From contig CAMNHM010000015.1 of assembly GCA_946539475.1 (NCBI GenBank), positions 1 to 31,968 of the forward strand: DNA of 31,968 bases. Reading direction: 5' to 3'. This stretch comes from an uncultured Prevotellaceae bacterium. GTDB taxonomy: Bacteria > Bacteroidota > Bacteroidia > Bacteroidales > Bacteroidaceae. Position numbers and translations under genes: made by a program. Under the pieces are notes generated by a model. The model made no database searches, had not been told where the DNA came from, and saw nothing but the letters and a program-made list of their open reading frames with translations. This document shows positions 12,687 to 20,804 of the stretch, piece by piece (position 1 is the stretch's first letter; each line of letters opens with the position of its first letter).

Positions 12687-14691
12687 CCTGACGGTACTCA
12701 GTGCCGTACAAGCCTTCTGCTGTGGCTGGGCAGAGACCCACAACTATTACCTCTTCAGCGTCTACAACAATGAGGAGTTTAGCGAGCGGGTGAACAAGAT
12801 CACCGAAAACAACTGGAAGACCTATCTGGGCATGGGCAGCGACGAGTACTTCTCGTTCGATGCCGACAAGATAGCCGAGGCAGCCCGTCGGAAGGGCGAT
12901 GCGCTGATGGAGAGCTACGCCCGTCAGCTGCAGCGCTACCTCGACTGCGTCAGCAGCGTACAGCGCGAACAGTACGACTGGGACTATCCCAGCGCCGAGG
13001 AAGTGGCCCAGCGTAAGACGACCCTCGCCGACATCCGCCTCTATGCCCAAGGCAAGCTCACCAGCCGCCTGCGCTCGCAGCATGCCCTGCTCTTCATGCG
13101 CTGTAACATGCTGCTGGGTCGGCACGCCGAGAATGTCACGTTCTGGGAGCAGACAGGCAGCAAGCTGATCGAGACCGTCTATCGCGACATGATGGAGAAC
13201 ATCTATGCCGGCGCACTCCTGAAGACCGGTCACGGCGACCGCGCCGGTCAGCTCTTTGCCAAACAGGGCGACTGGAAGAGCCTGATGACACAGTATTACA
13301 AGAAACGCTCCTTCACGTCCATCCGACAGGAGTATCAGCGCAACCCACAGTCGGAGGTGCTGCCCTTCCTGCTGCAAGACTTCGTGAACAACGTCCAGGA
13401 GGGCATCGACGAAGACGGCTTCGGAAAGCTCTTCGTGCGTGACATCCAGCGCAGCGAGGCCCAGCAGATGATCACCTTCGCCACCCAGGTAACGAAGGAA
13501 GGCAAGACGCGGCATCCCGCCCTGTGGCTCGCCGCCAAGGCCTGGCTGGAGTACTTCCTCGGCAGCAAGAGCCAGGCCCTGAACGACATCAATGCTGCCT
13601 TTGCCGCCAACGACGCATCGCCACGCATGCACGACAATGCCCGTGTGCTGAAATTCTTCATCACCACCATGCAGTCAGAAGCCGACAGCCGGCTCGACGA
13701 CTACGTGGCCGGCGAGCTGCAATGGCTGCAGCAGATGAAAGAGAGCGACGGTTTCTACAGGCGTGCCCTCGACCGCATCGTCCATCAGGCCCTGGAGCCA
13801 CGCTACACGCGCGCCGGCCGACAGGAGCAGGCCCTCGGGATGCTCTTTGCCGCTGACGCCAGCTGCCGCTACGACTATATCGACACGATGCGCGTCGACC
13901 GCCTCATCAGCTTCCTCGACTATGCCCGCACCACTGCCCGCACGCCCCTCGACCGCCAGCTGAAGCCCGCCATCGAGCTGAAGGACATCGAGACCAACGA
14001 CCTCGTCGGCACCAAGTATCTGCGCGCCTGCCAATGGGAGGAGGCGCTGCGATGGCTGAAGAAGGTGCCGCTGGACTACTACAACCGCCGGGGCTATGCC
14101 ATCTATGCCGCACGCCGCAGCTACGCGGTAGAGCCGTGGGTGAAGCGCCAGTGGCTGAAGGACGGCGAGGAATACGACCATGAGGAGATACACCTCAAGG
14201 AGAACCCGAAGACTGCCTTCGCCAACGAGATGCAACAACTGGAGAAAGGACTCGGGCGCCTCACGGGACGTGCCCGTCAGCAGCGATGCTACGACCTGGC
14301 CGTGCGCTACGCCCAGGCCGATGCTACGGGCGACTGCTGGTTCCTGATGCACGACATGAAGAGTGCCTACACCCAGGAGGGGGCCGCCGACACCGACCTA
14401 CGCCGGAAGGCTGTCAGCCTGCTGCAGCAGGCCAGCGAGACCGACGACCTGAAGCTGCGCGAGCAGGCCCTCTTCGCACTTGCCTACTACTACCTCTACG
14501 ACGATCCCTGGTACACACAGGAGTGGGACAGCTCAACATCGTCGTTCAAGCGCATCGCCAACAGCCTCACTCAGCACTACCGCGCATGGAAGGCGCTGGC
14601 TGACTTCGAGAATGCCCATCCTGGCAGCACGGCCAGCTACGTGGCCCGCTGCGACGAATACAAACAGTTCAAGAAACACTATCGCCCATGA
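12664..14691 (+). CDS. Large exported protein of unknown function, probably helical-repeat
   Basis: A 675-residue protein starting MKRFIITSLTVLSAVQAFCC (signal peptide). The N-terminal mature part reads GWAETHNYYLFSVYNNEEF. The rest is rich in Ala, Leu, Arg, Tyr and Gln in an alternating-helix pattern (for example GALLKTGHGDRAGQLFAKQG and ACQWEEALRWLKKV), which resembles TPR-type repeats. No enzyme motif was recognised. It overlaps the upstream lipoprotein gene by 23 bp and the downstream M64 gene by 4 bp (ATGA). This coupling suggests that it serves as a partner or scaffold for the lipoprotein and the peptidase; that is inference. Confidence 0.8.
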   Translation: MKRFIITSLTVLSAVQAFCCGWAETHNYYLFSVYNNEEFSERVNKITENNWKTYLGMGSDEYFSFDADKIAEAARRKGDALMESYARQLQRYLDCVSSVQREQYDWDYPSAEEVAQRKTTLADIRLYAQGKLTSRLRSQHALLFMRCNMLLGRHAENVTFWEQTGSKLIETVYRDMMENIYAGALLKTGHGDRAGQLFAKQGDWKSLMTQYYKKRSFTSIRQEYQRNPQSEVLPFLLQDFVNNVQEGIDEDGFGKLFVRDIQRSEAQQMITFATQVTKEGKTRHPALWLAAKAWLEYFLGSKSQALNDINAAFAANDASPRMHDNARVLKFFITTMQSEADSRLDDYVAGELQWLQQMKESDGFYRRALDRIVHQALEPRYTRAGRQEQALGMLFAADASCRYDYIDTMRVDRLISFLDYARTTARTPLDRQLKPAIELKDIETNDLVGTKYLRACQWEEALRWLKKVPLDYYNRRGYAIYAARRSYAVEPWVKRQWLKDGEEYDHEEIHLKENPKTAFANEMQQLEKGLGRLTGRARQQRCYDLAVRYAQADATGDCWFLMHDMKSAYTQEGAADTDLRRKAVSLLQQASETDDLKLREQALFALAYYYLYDDPWYTQEWDSSTSSFKRIANSLTQHYRAWKALADFENAHPGSTASYVARCDEYKQFKKHYRP

Positions 14692-16031
14692 ACGTCCGCC
14701 GACTCCTCCTCCTTCCCCTGCTGCTCGTCTGCGGGATTGTAAACGCCAACGCACAAACGTTCGACACCTATTTCGACGGGCGCAACCTGCGCCTGGACTA
14801 TGTCTTCGCCGGTAACAACAGCGAGCAGCACATCTTCTTCGAGCGTGCCTATGCCACACCACAGTGGGCAGGACGACGCGCACGGCTGACAGAGGTGCCC
14901 CTGCGCGGCAACGGACAGATCAGCCTGCGTGACCACGACAGCGGGCAGCTGCTCTTCACACATACCTTCTCGACACTCTTTCAGGAGTGGCAGGTAGAGG
15001 AGGAGGCCACACGCGTCAGCCGAGCCTTTCAGGCCAGCTACAACGTTCCGATGCCTCGCCGAAAGGTCGACGTCGACGTCAAGCTGATGGACACTCACGC
15101 TAAGGTCGTCGGACAGCTCACCCACACCATCGACCCTTCCGACATCCTGATCAGGCATCTGGGCTCCAACGGCACGCCCCGCTACACGATATGGAAAGGC
15201 AAGGAAGCATCGCTGGCCGCCTGCATCGACCTGGCCATCGTTGCCGAAGGCTACACGCGCCAGCAGATGGGGAAGTTCTACCACGACTGTCAGCGCACCG
15301 TTGATGCCCTCTTTGCCCACGAGCCTTTCGCATCGCTGAAAGAGCGGTTCAACGTCGTCGCCGTTGCAGCAGAATCGGTGGGCGACGGCCCCAGCATCCC
15401 CCACCAGCACCAATGGAACACGACGCCTACGGGCACACACTACGACACATTCTACAGCCAGCGCTATCTCATGACGCAGGACATGCACCGCGTCTACGAC
15501 GTGCTGGCCGACGTGCCCTTCGAGCAGGTCATCATCCTCGTCAACAGCAGTCTCTATGGCGGTGGCGGCATCTACAACCAAATCAATGTCTTCCCGAGCG
15601 ACCATCCTACCTTCCCGCAGGTGCTCGTACATGAGTTCGGACACGGATATGCCGGCCTGGGCGATGAATACTTCTACGACGACGGCTACCAGACTCAGTA
15701 TCCCTCAGACACGGAGCCCTGGGAGCCAAACCTGACGACGCTCGTCGACTTCAAGTCGAAATGGGCCGACCTGCTGCCGGCAGGCACAGCCATCCCCACC
15801 CCGCCGTCGAAAGACGTGCCCGACTATCGCAGCATCCGGAATGCGCAGCAACAGCAGCTGCTCGACGCTGCCACGCAGCGCGTCGGTGTCTTCGAGGGTG
15901 GCGGCTATCAGTCAAAGGGTGTCTATCGCCCAGCCCAGGAGTGCAGGATGAAGGTCAACGAGGTGAGCCACTTCTGCCCTGTCTGCACCCGCGCCATCCA
16001 GCGCATCACCGATTTCTATACCAGTCGCTAG
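14688..16031 (+). CDS. M64 family (IgA peptidase-like) zinc metallopeptidase, exported
   Basis: A 447-residue protein. Residues 1-22 are a signal peptide (LLLVCGIVNANA before QTF). Residues ~23-150 form the beta-rich N-terminal domain that accompanies M64 peptidases. The catalytic domain contains IDLAIVAEGYT (180-190) and the zinc motif HEFGHGYAGLGDEY, with H315, E316 and H319 and a further Asp/Glu ligand candidate at 326/327. The C-terminal segment ECRMKVNEVSHFCPVCTRAI is also usual for the family. The founding member was described as cleaving immunoglobulin A; substrates of gut and rumen Bacteroidales members are unknown. It starts with an ATGA overlap on the preceding gene and closes the three-gene cluster. 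Confidence 0.9.
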   Translation: MNVRRLLLLPLLLVCGIVNANAQTFDTYFDGRNLRLDYVFAGNNSEQHIFFERAYATPQWAGRRARLTEVPLRGNGQISLRDHDSGQLLFTHTFSTLFQEWQVEEEATRVSRAFQASYNVPMPRRKVDVDVKLMDTHAKVVGQLTHTIDPSDILIRHLGSNGTPRYTIWKGKEASLAACIDLAIVAEGYTRQQMGKFYHDCQRTVDALFAHEPFASLKERFNVVAVAAESVGDGPSIPHQHQWNTTPTGTHYDTFYSQRYLMTQDMHRVYDVLADVPFEQVIILVNSSLYGGGGIYNQINVFPSDHPTFPQVLVHEFGHGYAGLGDEYFYDDGYQTQYPSDTEPWEPNLTTLVDFKSKWADLLPAGTAIPTPPSKDVPDYRSIRNAQQQQLLDAATQRVGVFEGGGYQSKGVYRPAQECRMKVNEVSHFCPVCTRAIQRITDFYTSR

Positions 16032-16080
16032 CCGGAGAAGGCGCTAGTCAAGCCGGGCAGGAATATGGCATTACCTAGAA

Positions 16081-16146
16081 GAAGTGCCGATGCCCAGGGA
16101 GAGAAGTGCCTGTTTAGAGGGAGAGAGATGCCAGATTCTAGGGAGA
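16081..16146. repeat. Three 22-bp direct repeat units after the M64 gene
   Basis: Units start at 16081, 16103 and 16125, each 22 bp. They share GARRTGCC at the left and AGGGAGA at the right; the middle varies. A weaker similar segment precedes them (16061-16080). The period equals that of the adjoining palindromic array, separated only by 17 bp. Confidence 0.8.
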
Positions 16147-16161
16147 GATCTGGCATCTCTC
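16123..16161. terminator. 14-bp perfect inverted repeat
   Basis: GAGAGATGCCAGAT (16123-16136) and ATCTGGCATCTCTC (16148-16161) are perfect complements around an 11-nt loop. Its position about 90 bp after the M64 stop suits a terminator for the + strand cluster, although no T-run follows. Confidence 0.7.
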
Positions 16162-16163
16162 GC

Positions 16164-16251
16164 GTTGTCAGCGGCCGCTGCAAACGTTGTCAGCGGGCGC
16201 TGACAACATTGCCAGCGAGCGGTGACAACGTTTGCAGCGGGCGCTGACAAC
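16164..16251. repeat. Four tandem 22-bp palindromes forming one 88-nt hairpin
   Basis: Units occupy 16164-16185, 16186-16207, 16208-16229 and 16230-16251. The consensus half-site is GTTGTCAGCG, followed by two bases and its complement; unit 2 is perfectly symmetrical. The array as a whole is also palindromic around 16207/16208: unit 1 matches the reverse complement of unit 4 at 21 of 22 positions and unit 2 that of unit 3 at 17 of 22. Unit 1 ends CGCTGCAAAC instead of CGCTGACAAC, and unit 4 begins GTTTGCAGCG instead of GTTGTCAGCG, so the deviations compensate. It lies between convergent genes and may act as a bidirectional terminator. Confidence 0.9.
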
Positions 16252-16282
16252 CCGTTCTTTCTACCATGCCACTGCTCTTTGC

Positions 16283-18595
16283 CTAAAAATGGCAGGTCAG
16301 TCCGAACCTGAGTTCAAAGGTGCGGGCCCTGATAATGTCATAGTATCTATAGTGGGTACTGCGCAGGAAGTAGGAGGCCGCCGCCAGCATGCTCCAGTTC
16401 TCATTGATGTCGACCTCGGTCATCGGGCTGATGACCAGCAGATGGGCATTGCCTTTGTCGCCCTGCGCATTGAGGAATAGAGGGTCGACGGCAGCAAGGT
16501 CTTTCTGCTCATAGCCTTTCCAAGTAAACAGACGGAAGTAACGGGCATGCAGGATAAAGCGTCCGAAGTTACGCATCTCCATGTGCGTCTTCGTCTTCAC
16601 GCTGTATCCGCTGCCCATGTTGTAGTCGCGATCGATCACGTTGTAATAGTCGCTCTTCGTACCCCCTAGCAGAATGCCACTCAGAAAGACGCGTTGCTCC
16701 AGGCGAGTCAGCGATCCTGCCTGCGGCAACGAGACGACGAAGCCGGGCCCTATGGCAGCAGCCTCACTGATGCGATAGGGCGTAAGGTCAGAGCCATCCT
16801 TGACAGGCTTGGAGTCAAAGTAGTTGAAGTGCTGGTAGATACCGAACTCCACCTGCATGCCTCGGCGGTCGAACATCGGCGTGCTCCAAATGCGTCCCAG
16901 GAAATGAAGCCCATTGATGATGGGCTGGTTCTTGCTCAGTCCGAAGGTGACCTCGGCATCAAAGAAGTCGTAAGGGCGGTTCTTGCCCTGCGAATGCTGG
17001 TTGAGCACGTCGCCATACTCAAGGTAGAAGTTCAGGTAGGGGTTGTGCTCACCTCGGAACAGAGCCCCATTGTCTGCCAGATAACGGTCACCGGCAGAAA
17101 CGGAAAAATCGAGGGGTACCGAAGCTTTGCCCTCCTGACCGTTCGTTACTTTCCATGCACGCCCACTCATGATGCGGTTAAGGCCTTTCATCGGGTCGAC
17201 GACCGTGGCAGCCGCCTCGCGGAGGAAGCGCTGAAAGCCTCGGCAGCGGTCGTCGAGCACGACATCGCTGATGCGATGGGTGATCTCGCCGATGCAGATG
17301 CCGCCGATAGTGGTTGCTACAAGGTCGTTGATGGCTGGCGGCTCCACCTCGCCCAAAAACTCCCACATGAGTGATCCTCCCAAGGCATAGGGTGCCGACT
17401 GCCAGAAGGAGAGTCCTGAGGAACGCGCTGCGTTATAATAGAGATTGCCGTGATAGGGATGAGCGAACAGATTGGTGGAGAACTGGTCGTTATCCCATAC
17501 GAAGCCATTGCTGAAGTTCCCTCGCCAGCTGTTCAATGTCGTCTTGGCGAAATCCTCATTGAGGATAAAGCGGTCGAAGCAGTGTACGAAGACGTTGATG
17601 CCCGTTGCCTCAGCTGCTGCCTGCCAAAAGGCGCCTGCATGCAGGGATGACGGCACCCGCCCTTCTTCCTCCTCCCGCTGCCTACGATACGCCTCCCTCC
17701 ACACATCCTTACCGGCCCGGCGATAGTGACGTAGGGTGATTCCTGTCTCGAGGAGCATTCTGCTGCGATAGCGCGTTGCATGATGATAGTAGCGTGTGTC
17801 GCCATATCCCACCGATGCGAAGAGCCCCACCCGACTGTTCAGCTGATAGTCGGCATTCACGCGTGCCTGCAGCGAGAAGAGGCGCTCAGGCTTGTTGGCA
17901 TTGTCGTGCTCGAAGGTCTCTATATGCGAGAAGCCAATATCTGCGCTGACGGACCATCGCGGCGAAAGCTGCAAATACTGCCCGATACGATAGGTCAGCG
18001 CTCCGGAGAATTTCTCGTCGAGCCCCATATAGTGCGTTCCCACCCCCAGGATGTTATACGTACTCCTGTTACGAAAGCGGACAGCACCGTTCAGCTTGGT
18101 GGCATTGCCTCCGAAAAGCATATAGTCGACGACAGTGGCCGGGTTCACATTCACCAGGCCGACTTTATGGGCTATGGTGTCGCGAGTGATATTGACCAGT
18201 CCCACCTGCCAACCTTTCGGATGGGTACGGGCAACGTTGATGAGCCCCAGCTGCGTGCCGTTGAGCGAGTCGGCATAATTATAGCTGCCCATCTGTAGCC
18301 CGCGCATATAGCCTGACGACACATTGAGCAACGCGGCAGCCTGTATTCCCCGTTGTATGCCGGCAGCAATATTGCTGATGCCACTCAGCTGCAGGCCAGT
18401 CATGGGAGCAGCAGTCATGTTGGAGAATGCCGACAGCTGCACACCGCGTGCACGCTCTATAGCCGTGGTTGAGATGAGGCCCAGCTGGACACTCTTCAAG
18501 GAGTCCTGTACGCTGACGATGCCTATGGGCGTCCTCTGAGCCGTGAGTGTGAGGCAGCAGACCGCTGCCATGAGGAGCACGAGCGTCCTTCTCAT
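16283..18595 (-). CDS. DUF3943-like outer-membrane protein with 16-residue N-terminal repeats
   Basis: A 770-residue protein. The frame continues upstream inside the GH5 gene, but ATG 18595 opens a clear signal peptide (MRRTLVLLMAAVCCLTLTAQ) and overlaps the GH5 stop as ATGA. Residues ~36-150 carry repeated beta-strand units (GVQLSAFSN at 51, GLQLSGISN at 67, GIQAAALLN at 83, GLQMGSYNY at 99), spaced exactly 16 residues before becoming irregular. The remainder is beta-barrel-like with many aromatic strand ends. It includes the region I associate with DUF3943 (YHGNLYYNAARSSGLSFWQS, GRFILHARYFRLF) and ends with LRFGLTCHF, a typical outer-membrane C-terminus. The function is unknown. Its place after the mannanase gene suggests a surface role in glycan use. 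Confidence 0.8.
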   Translation of the reverse strand: MRRTLVLLMAAVCCLTLTAQRTPIGIVSVQDSLKSVQLGLISTTAIERARGVQLSAFSNMTAAPMTGLQLSGISNIAAGIQRGIQAAALLNVSSGYMRGLQMGSYNYADSLNGTQLGLINVARTHPKGWQVGLVNITRDTIAHKVGLVNVNPATVVDYMLFGGNATKLNGAVRFRNRSTYNILGVGTHYMGLDEKFSGALTYRIGQYLQLSPRWSVSADIGFSHIETFEHDNANKPERLFSLQARVNADYQLNSRVGLFASVGYGDTRYYHHATRYRSRMLLETGITLRHYRRAGKDVWREAYRRQREEEEGRVPSSLHAGAFWQAAAEATGINVFVHCFDRFILNEDFAKTTLNSWRGNFSNGFVWDNDQFSTNLFAHPYHGNLYYNAARSSGLSFWQSAPYALGGSLMWEFLGEVEPPAINDLVATTIGGICIGEITHRISDVVLDDRCRGFQRFLREAAATVVDPMKGLNRIMSGRAWKVTNGQEGKASVPLDFSVSAGDRYLADNGALFRGEHNPYLNFYLEYGDVLNQHSQGKNRPYDFFDAEVTFGLSKNQPIINGLHFLGRIWSTPMFDRRGMQVEFGIYQHFNYFDSKPVKDGSDLTPYRISEAAAIGPGFVVSLPQAGSLTRLEQRVFLSGILLGGTKSDYYNVIDRDYNMGSGYSVKTKTHMEMRNFGRFILHARYFRLFTWKGYEQKDLAAVDPLFLNAQGDKGNAHLLVISPMTEVDINENWSMLAAASYFLRSTHYRYYDIIRARTFELRFGLTCHF

Positions 18596-19881
18596 GGATG
18601 CTGGTTGTATTTCCTGATGATGTTCAGCGTTGTGGTGTCGCAGTCGAAGACGCTGTTCAGACCTTGCTGCTCCTGGGCGGGGTCGCCGGTATAGGGATCG
18701 CCGATCTGCCACTGCTCGTGCTGAGGCCGCGCTTCGCCACCCCATCCCCAGAAGTTGCATCCGTAGACCGAGGGCTCGCTCTTGATGAGTGAGAAGACGA
18801 AGTCGTAGTAGCGGTCGCGCCCCGTGGTGGCCGAGCCAGGTGCGAATCCGAATCCGTCGCGCGGATATCCGAACTCCTCGATGACGAGGGGCTTGCCCAG
18901 ACGCTCGGCGATGGCGGTGTGCATCCTGACGTAGTCGGCGGTGTTGGCACATGCCCTCTCGACGTTCTCGGCGACGGAGTCGCGGCGTGTCCAGTTCCAG
19001 TTGAAGGGCCACACATGAGCATTCATATAGTCGATGTTCTCGTCGGCACAGATACGCTCGTAGAGGGCCGTGTCGACCTCGCAGCCCCAGACGCCCTCTG
19101 ATCCGATGGAGATGAGGTGGTTCTTGTCCATCTCGCGGATGAGCGCCGAGGTGTGGCTGAGCCATTGTGCGAAGGGCTCCTTTGCCTCCTGGCTGAAGGC
19201 GCGGGGCTCGTTGCCTATCTGCCACGACATGATGGCGGGATCGTCGACGTAGGCCGTATTGGTATAGCGGTTTGTGCGGCTGATGATGTCGCGCACGTAC
19301 TGGTAGAACAGCTCATGAGCCTTCTCGTTGGCGGCAAACTGCTCCACATGATGCATGAATGCCTGGTATCCGGCCTCGTTGGGCATGGGCGTGGGTCCGC
19401 ATCCCGCCTGCTCGAGGTAGTAGCCATAGCCACCGCTCCACTCCCAGGAGTTGTTCAGGTAGAGGACGGCCTTCATACCGCGCTCGCCCATCTCCTTGAG
19501 CAGATAGTCGAGACCGGCAAGGATGGTGTCGTTGTACACGCCGGGTGCCTCCTGCAAGGTGGGCTCCACTTTTGTCTTCACGCCTCGCGGGCCGTCGCTT
19601 CCTACGAGGATGCGCAGGTTGTCGAGTCCCAGCTCGTGGAGCTTGTCGAGCTCCCGGCAGAGGCGCTGGCGGTCGCCGCCCTGTCCTTCCGATCCGAGGA
19701 TGGCGCCATACCAGAAATTCGTTCCTACGTAGCGATACTCCTCACCGTTGAGCACGAAGCCTTCGCCCTCGCGCTGTACGAAGGGGCTGGCCTGCTTTGT
19801 CGTCTCCTTTGCCTTACACCCTGAGAGCATCACCATCATGGATGCGACGAGGGTCAGGAATAGTGTTGTCCTCTTCATCAT
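18592..19881 (-). CDS. GH5 (subfamily 7-like) beta-mannanase lipoprotein
   Basis: A 429-residue protein with a lipoprotein signal ending LSGC (Cys22). After a short linker the TIM barrel opens with FVLNGEEYRYVGTNFWYG, typical of GH5_7 mannanases. The acid/base Glu225 is in WQIGNEPR and the nucleophile Glu336 in VIEEFGYPRD; HLISIGSEG and NFWGWGGEARP are further family motifs. GH5_7 enzymes cut beta-1,4-mannans. The tether would place it on the outer surface, or in the periplasm. The ATG at 19878 would remove one residue. It lies 38 bp after the AraC-type regulator gene and overlaps the DUF3943 gene by 4 bp, so regulator, enzyme and surface protein probably form one unit. Substrate is inferred from family only. 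Confidence 0.88.
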   Translation of the reverse strand: MMKRTTLFLTLVASMMVMLSGCKAKETTKQASPFVQREGEGFVLNGEEYRYVGTNFWYGAILGSEGQGGDRQRLCRELDKLHELGLDNLRILVGSDGPRGVKTKVEPTLQEAPGVYNDTILAGLDYLLKEMGERGMKAVLYLNNSWEWSGGYGYYLEQAGCGPTPMPNEAGYQAFMHHVEQFAANEKAHELFYQYVRDIISRTNRYTNTAYVDDPAIMSWQIGNEPRAFSQEAKEPFAQWLSHTSALIREMDKNHLISIGSEGVWGCEVDTALYERICADENIDYMNAHVWPFNWNWTRRDSVAENVERACANTADYVRMHTAIAERLGKPLVIEEFGYPRDGFGFAPGSATTGRDRYYDFVFSLIKSEPSVYGCNFWGWGGEARPQHEQWQIGDPYTGDPAQEQQGLNSVFDCDTTTLNIIRKYNQHP

Positions 19882-19919
19882 GTAATAAGCTGTTGGTTAG
19901 TATTTTCAGGTTTCACATC

Positions 19920-20804
19920 TTAGACGATGACCTTCGTCTTACGATATTTCTCACGAAACTCGGTGGGGCTGCAGTCCTTGCGCTTGCGGAACAGTCGGTT
20001 GAAATTGCACAGCGTGTTGAACCCCGTCTCGTAGCAGATCTCCGACACGGTGTGGGTGGTGTCGACCAGCAGGCGGGCAGCATGGCCCAGGCGCACGTCG
20101 ACGATGTATTCGTTGAGGTTCTTGCCCGTACGCTGCTTGAAGAATCGACTGAAGGCCGACCCCGACATACCCACCATGTCGCTGAGCATCGTCAGGCGCA
20201 GCTCGTCCTGATAGTGCTCTTCGATGTAGTTCTTCACCTTCAGCACGCGCCGCGAGTCGCTCTGTGCCTCCACCTTGGCGAAAGCCGTCGATGCCAGCTC
20301 GCGCGCACCGTCCTGCTTCGACAGCTCGTAGAGGATGGTGTAGAGCTCGCGCACGGCGTAGAAGCCTTCCTTGATGGACGACAGCCTGATGAGCATCGGA
20401 TAGACCTGCATGATGGCTGCCATAGGGAAAGCGAGTCCTTTCTGTGCGCGCACGAACATCTTATAGATAGAGCTGAAGGGATTGGTATGGTAGATGCTGT
20501 GCTCGTCGGCAAAGTCGACTATAAACTGCACGGTCACCTCATGGATGTCGTCGCTGCGGCATTCATACTGTTCCCAGACGTGCTCCAGCTGCGAGCTGGT
20601 GATGAGCACCAGGTCGTACTGGCCGATGACCTCGCTGGAGTCGCCGACGGTACGCCGGCATCCCTGCCCGTTCTCCACGAAGTTCAGCTCGAAGATCTCG
20701 TGACAGTGGATGGGGTAGGTGAACTCCTTCTTATGGCGGTCGGCCACGTACATGAAGTCGCTCTCTGCCAGCGGCGTTATCTCATGAAGCACCTCGTAGT
20801 TCAT
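19920..20804 (-). CDS. AraC-family transcriptional regulator
   Basis: A 294-residue cytoplasmic protein. Residues ~20-110 form a cupin-like sensor domain (YPIHCHEIFELNFVENGQG, then IGQYDLVLITSSQLEHVW). Residues ~195-290 are the paired helix-turn-helix DNA-binding domain: LTMLSDMVGMSGSAFSRFFK in the first and VSEICYETGFNTLCNFNRLF in the second, with the closing SPTEFREKYR. AraC regulators with a sugar-sensing cupin often activate neighbouring glycoside-hydrolase genes. The start overlaps the stop of the YfhO-like gene (ATGA) and the GH5 gene follows after 38 bp, so control of the GH5-DUF3943 pair is likely. Confidence 0.9.
   Translation of the reverse strand: MNYEVLHEITPLAESDFMYVADRHKKEFTYPIHCHEIFELNFVENGQGCRRTVGDSSEVIGQYDLVLITSSQLEHVWEQYECRSDDIHEVTVQFIVDFADEHSIYHTNPFSSIYKMFVRAQKGLAFPMAAIMQVYPMLIRLSSIKEGFYAVRELYTILYELSKQDGARELASTAFAKVEAQSDSRRVLKVKNYIEEHYQDELRLTMLSDMVGMSGSAFSRFFKQRTGKNLNEYIVDVRLGHAARLLVDTTHTVSEICYETGFNTLCNFNRLFRKRKDCSPTEFREKYRKTKVIV

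Noticed and set aside
16081..16251. CRISPR-like appearance of regularly spaced 22-nt units
   Set aside because: Units are contiguous without unique spacers, and no cas gene is present.
18596..19225. Upstream in-frame extension of the DUF3943-like gene
   Set aside because: It lies wholly within the GH5 gene in another frame and would remove the clear signal peptide at 18595.
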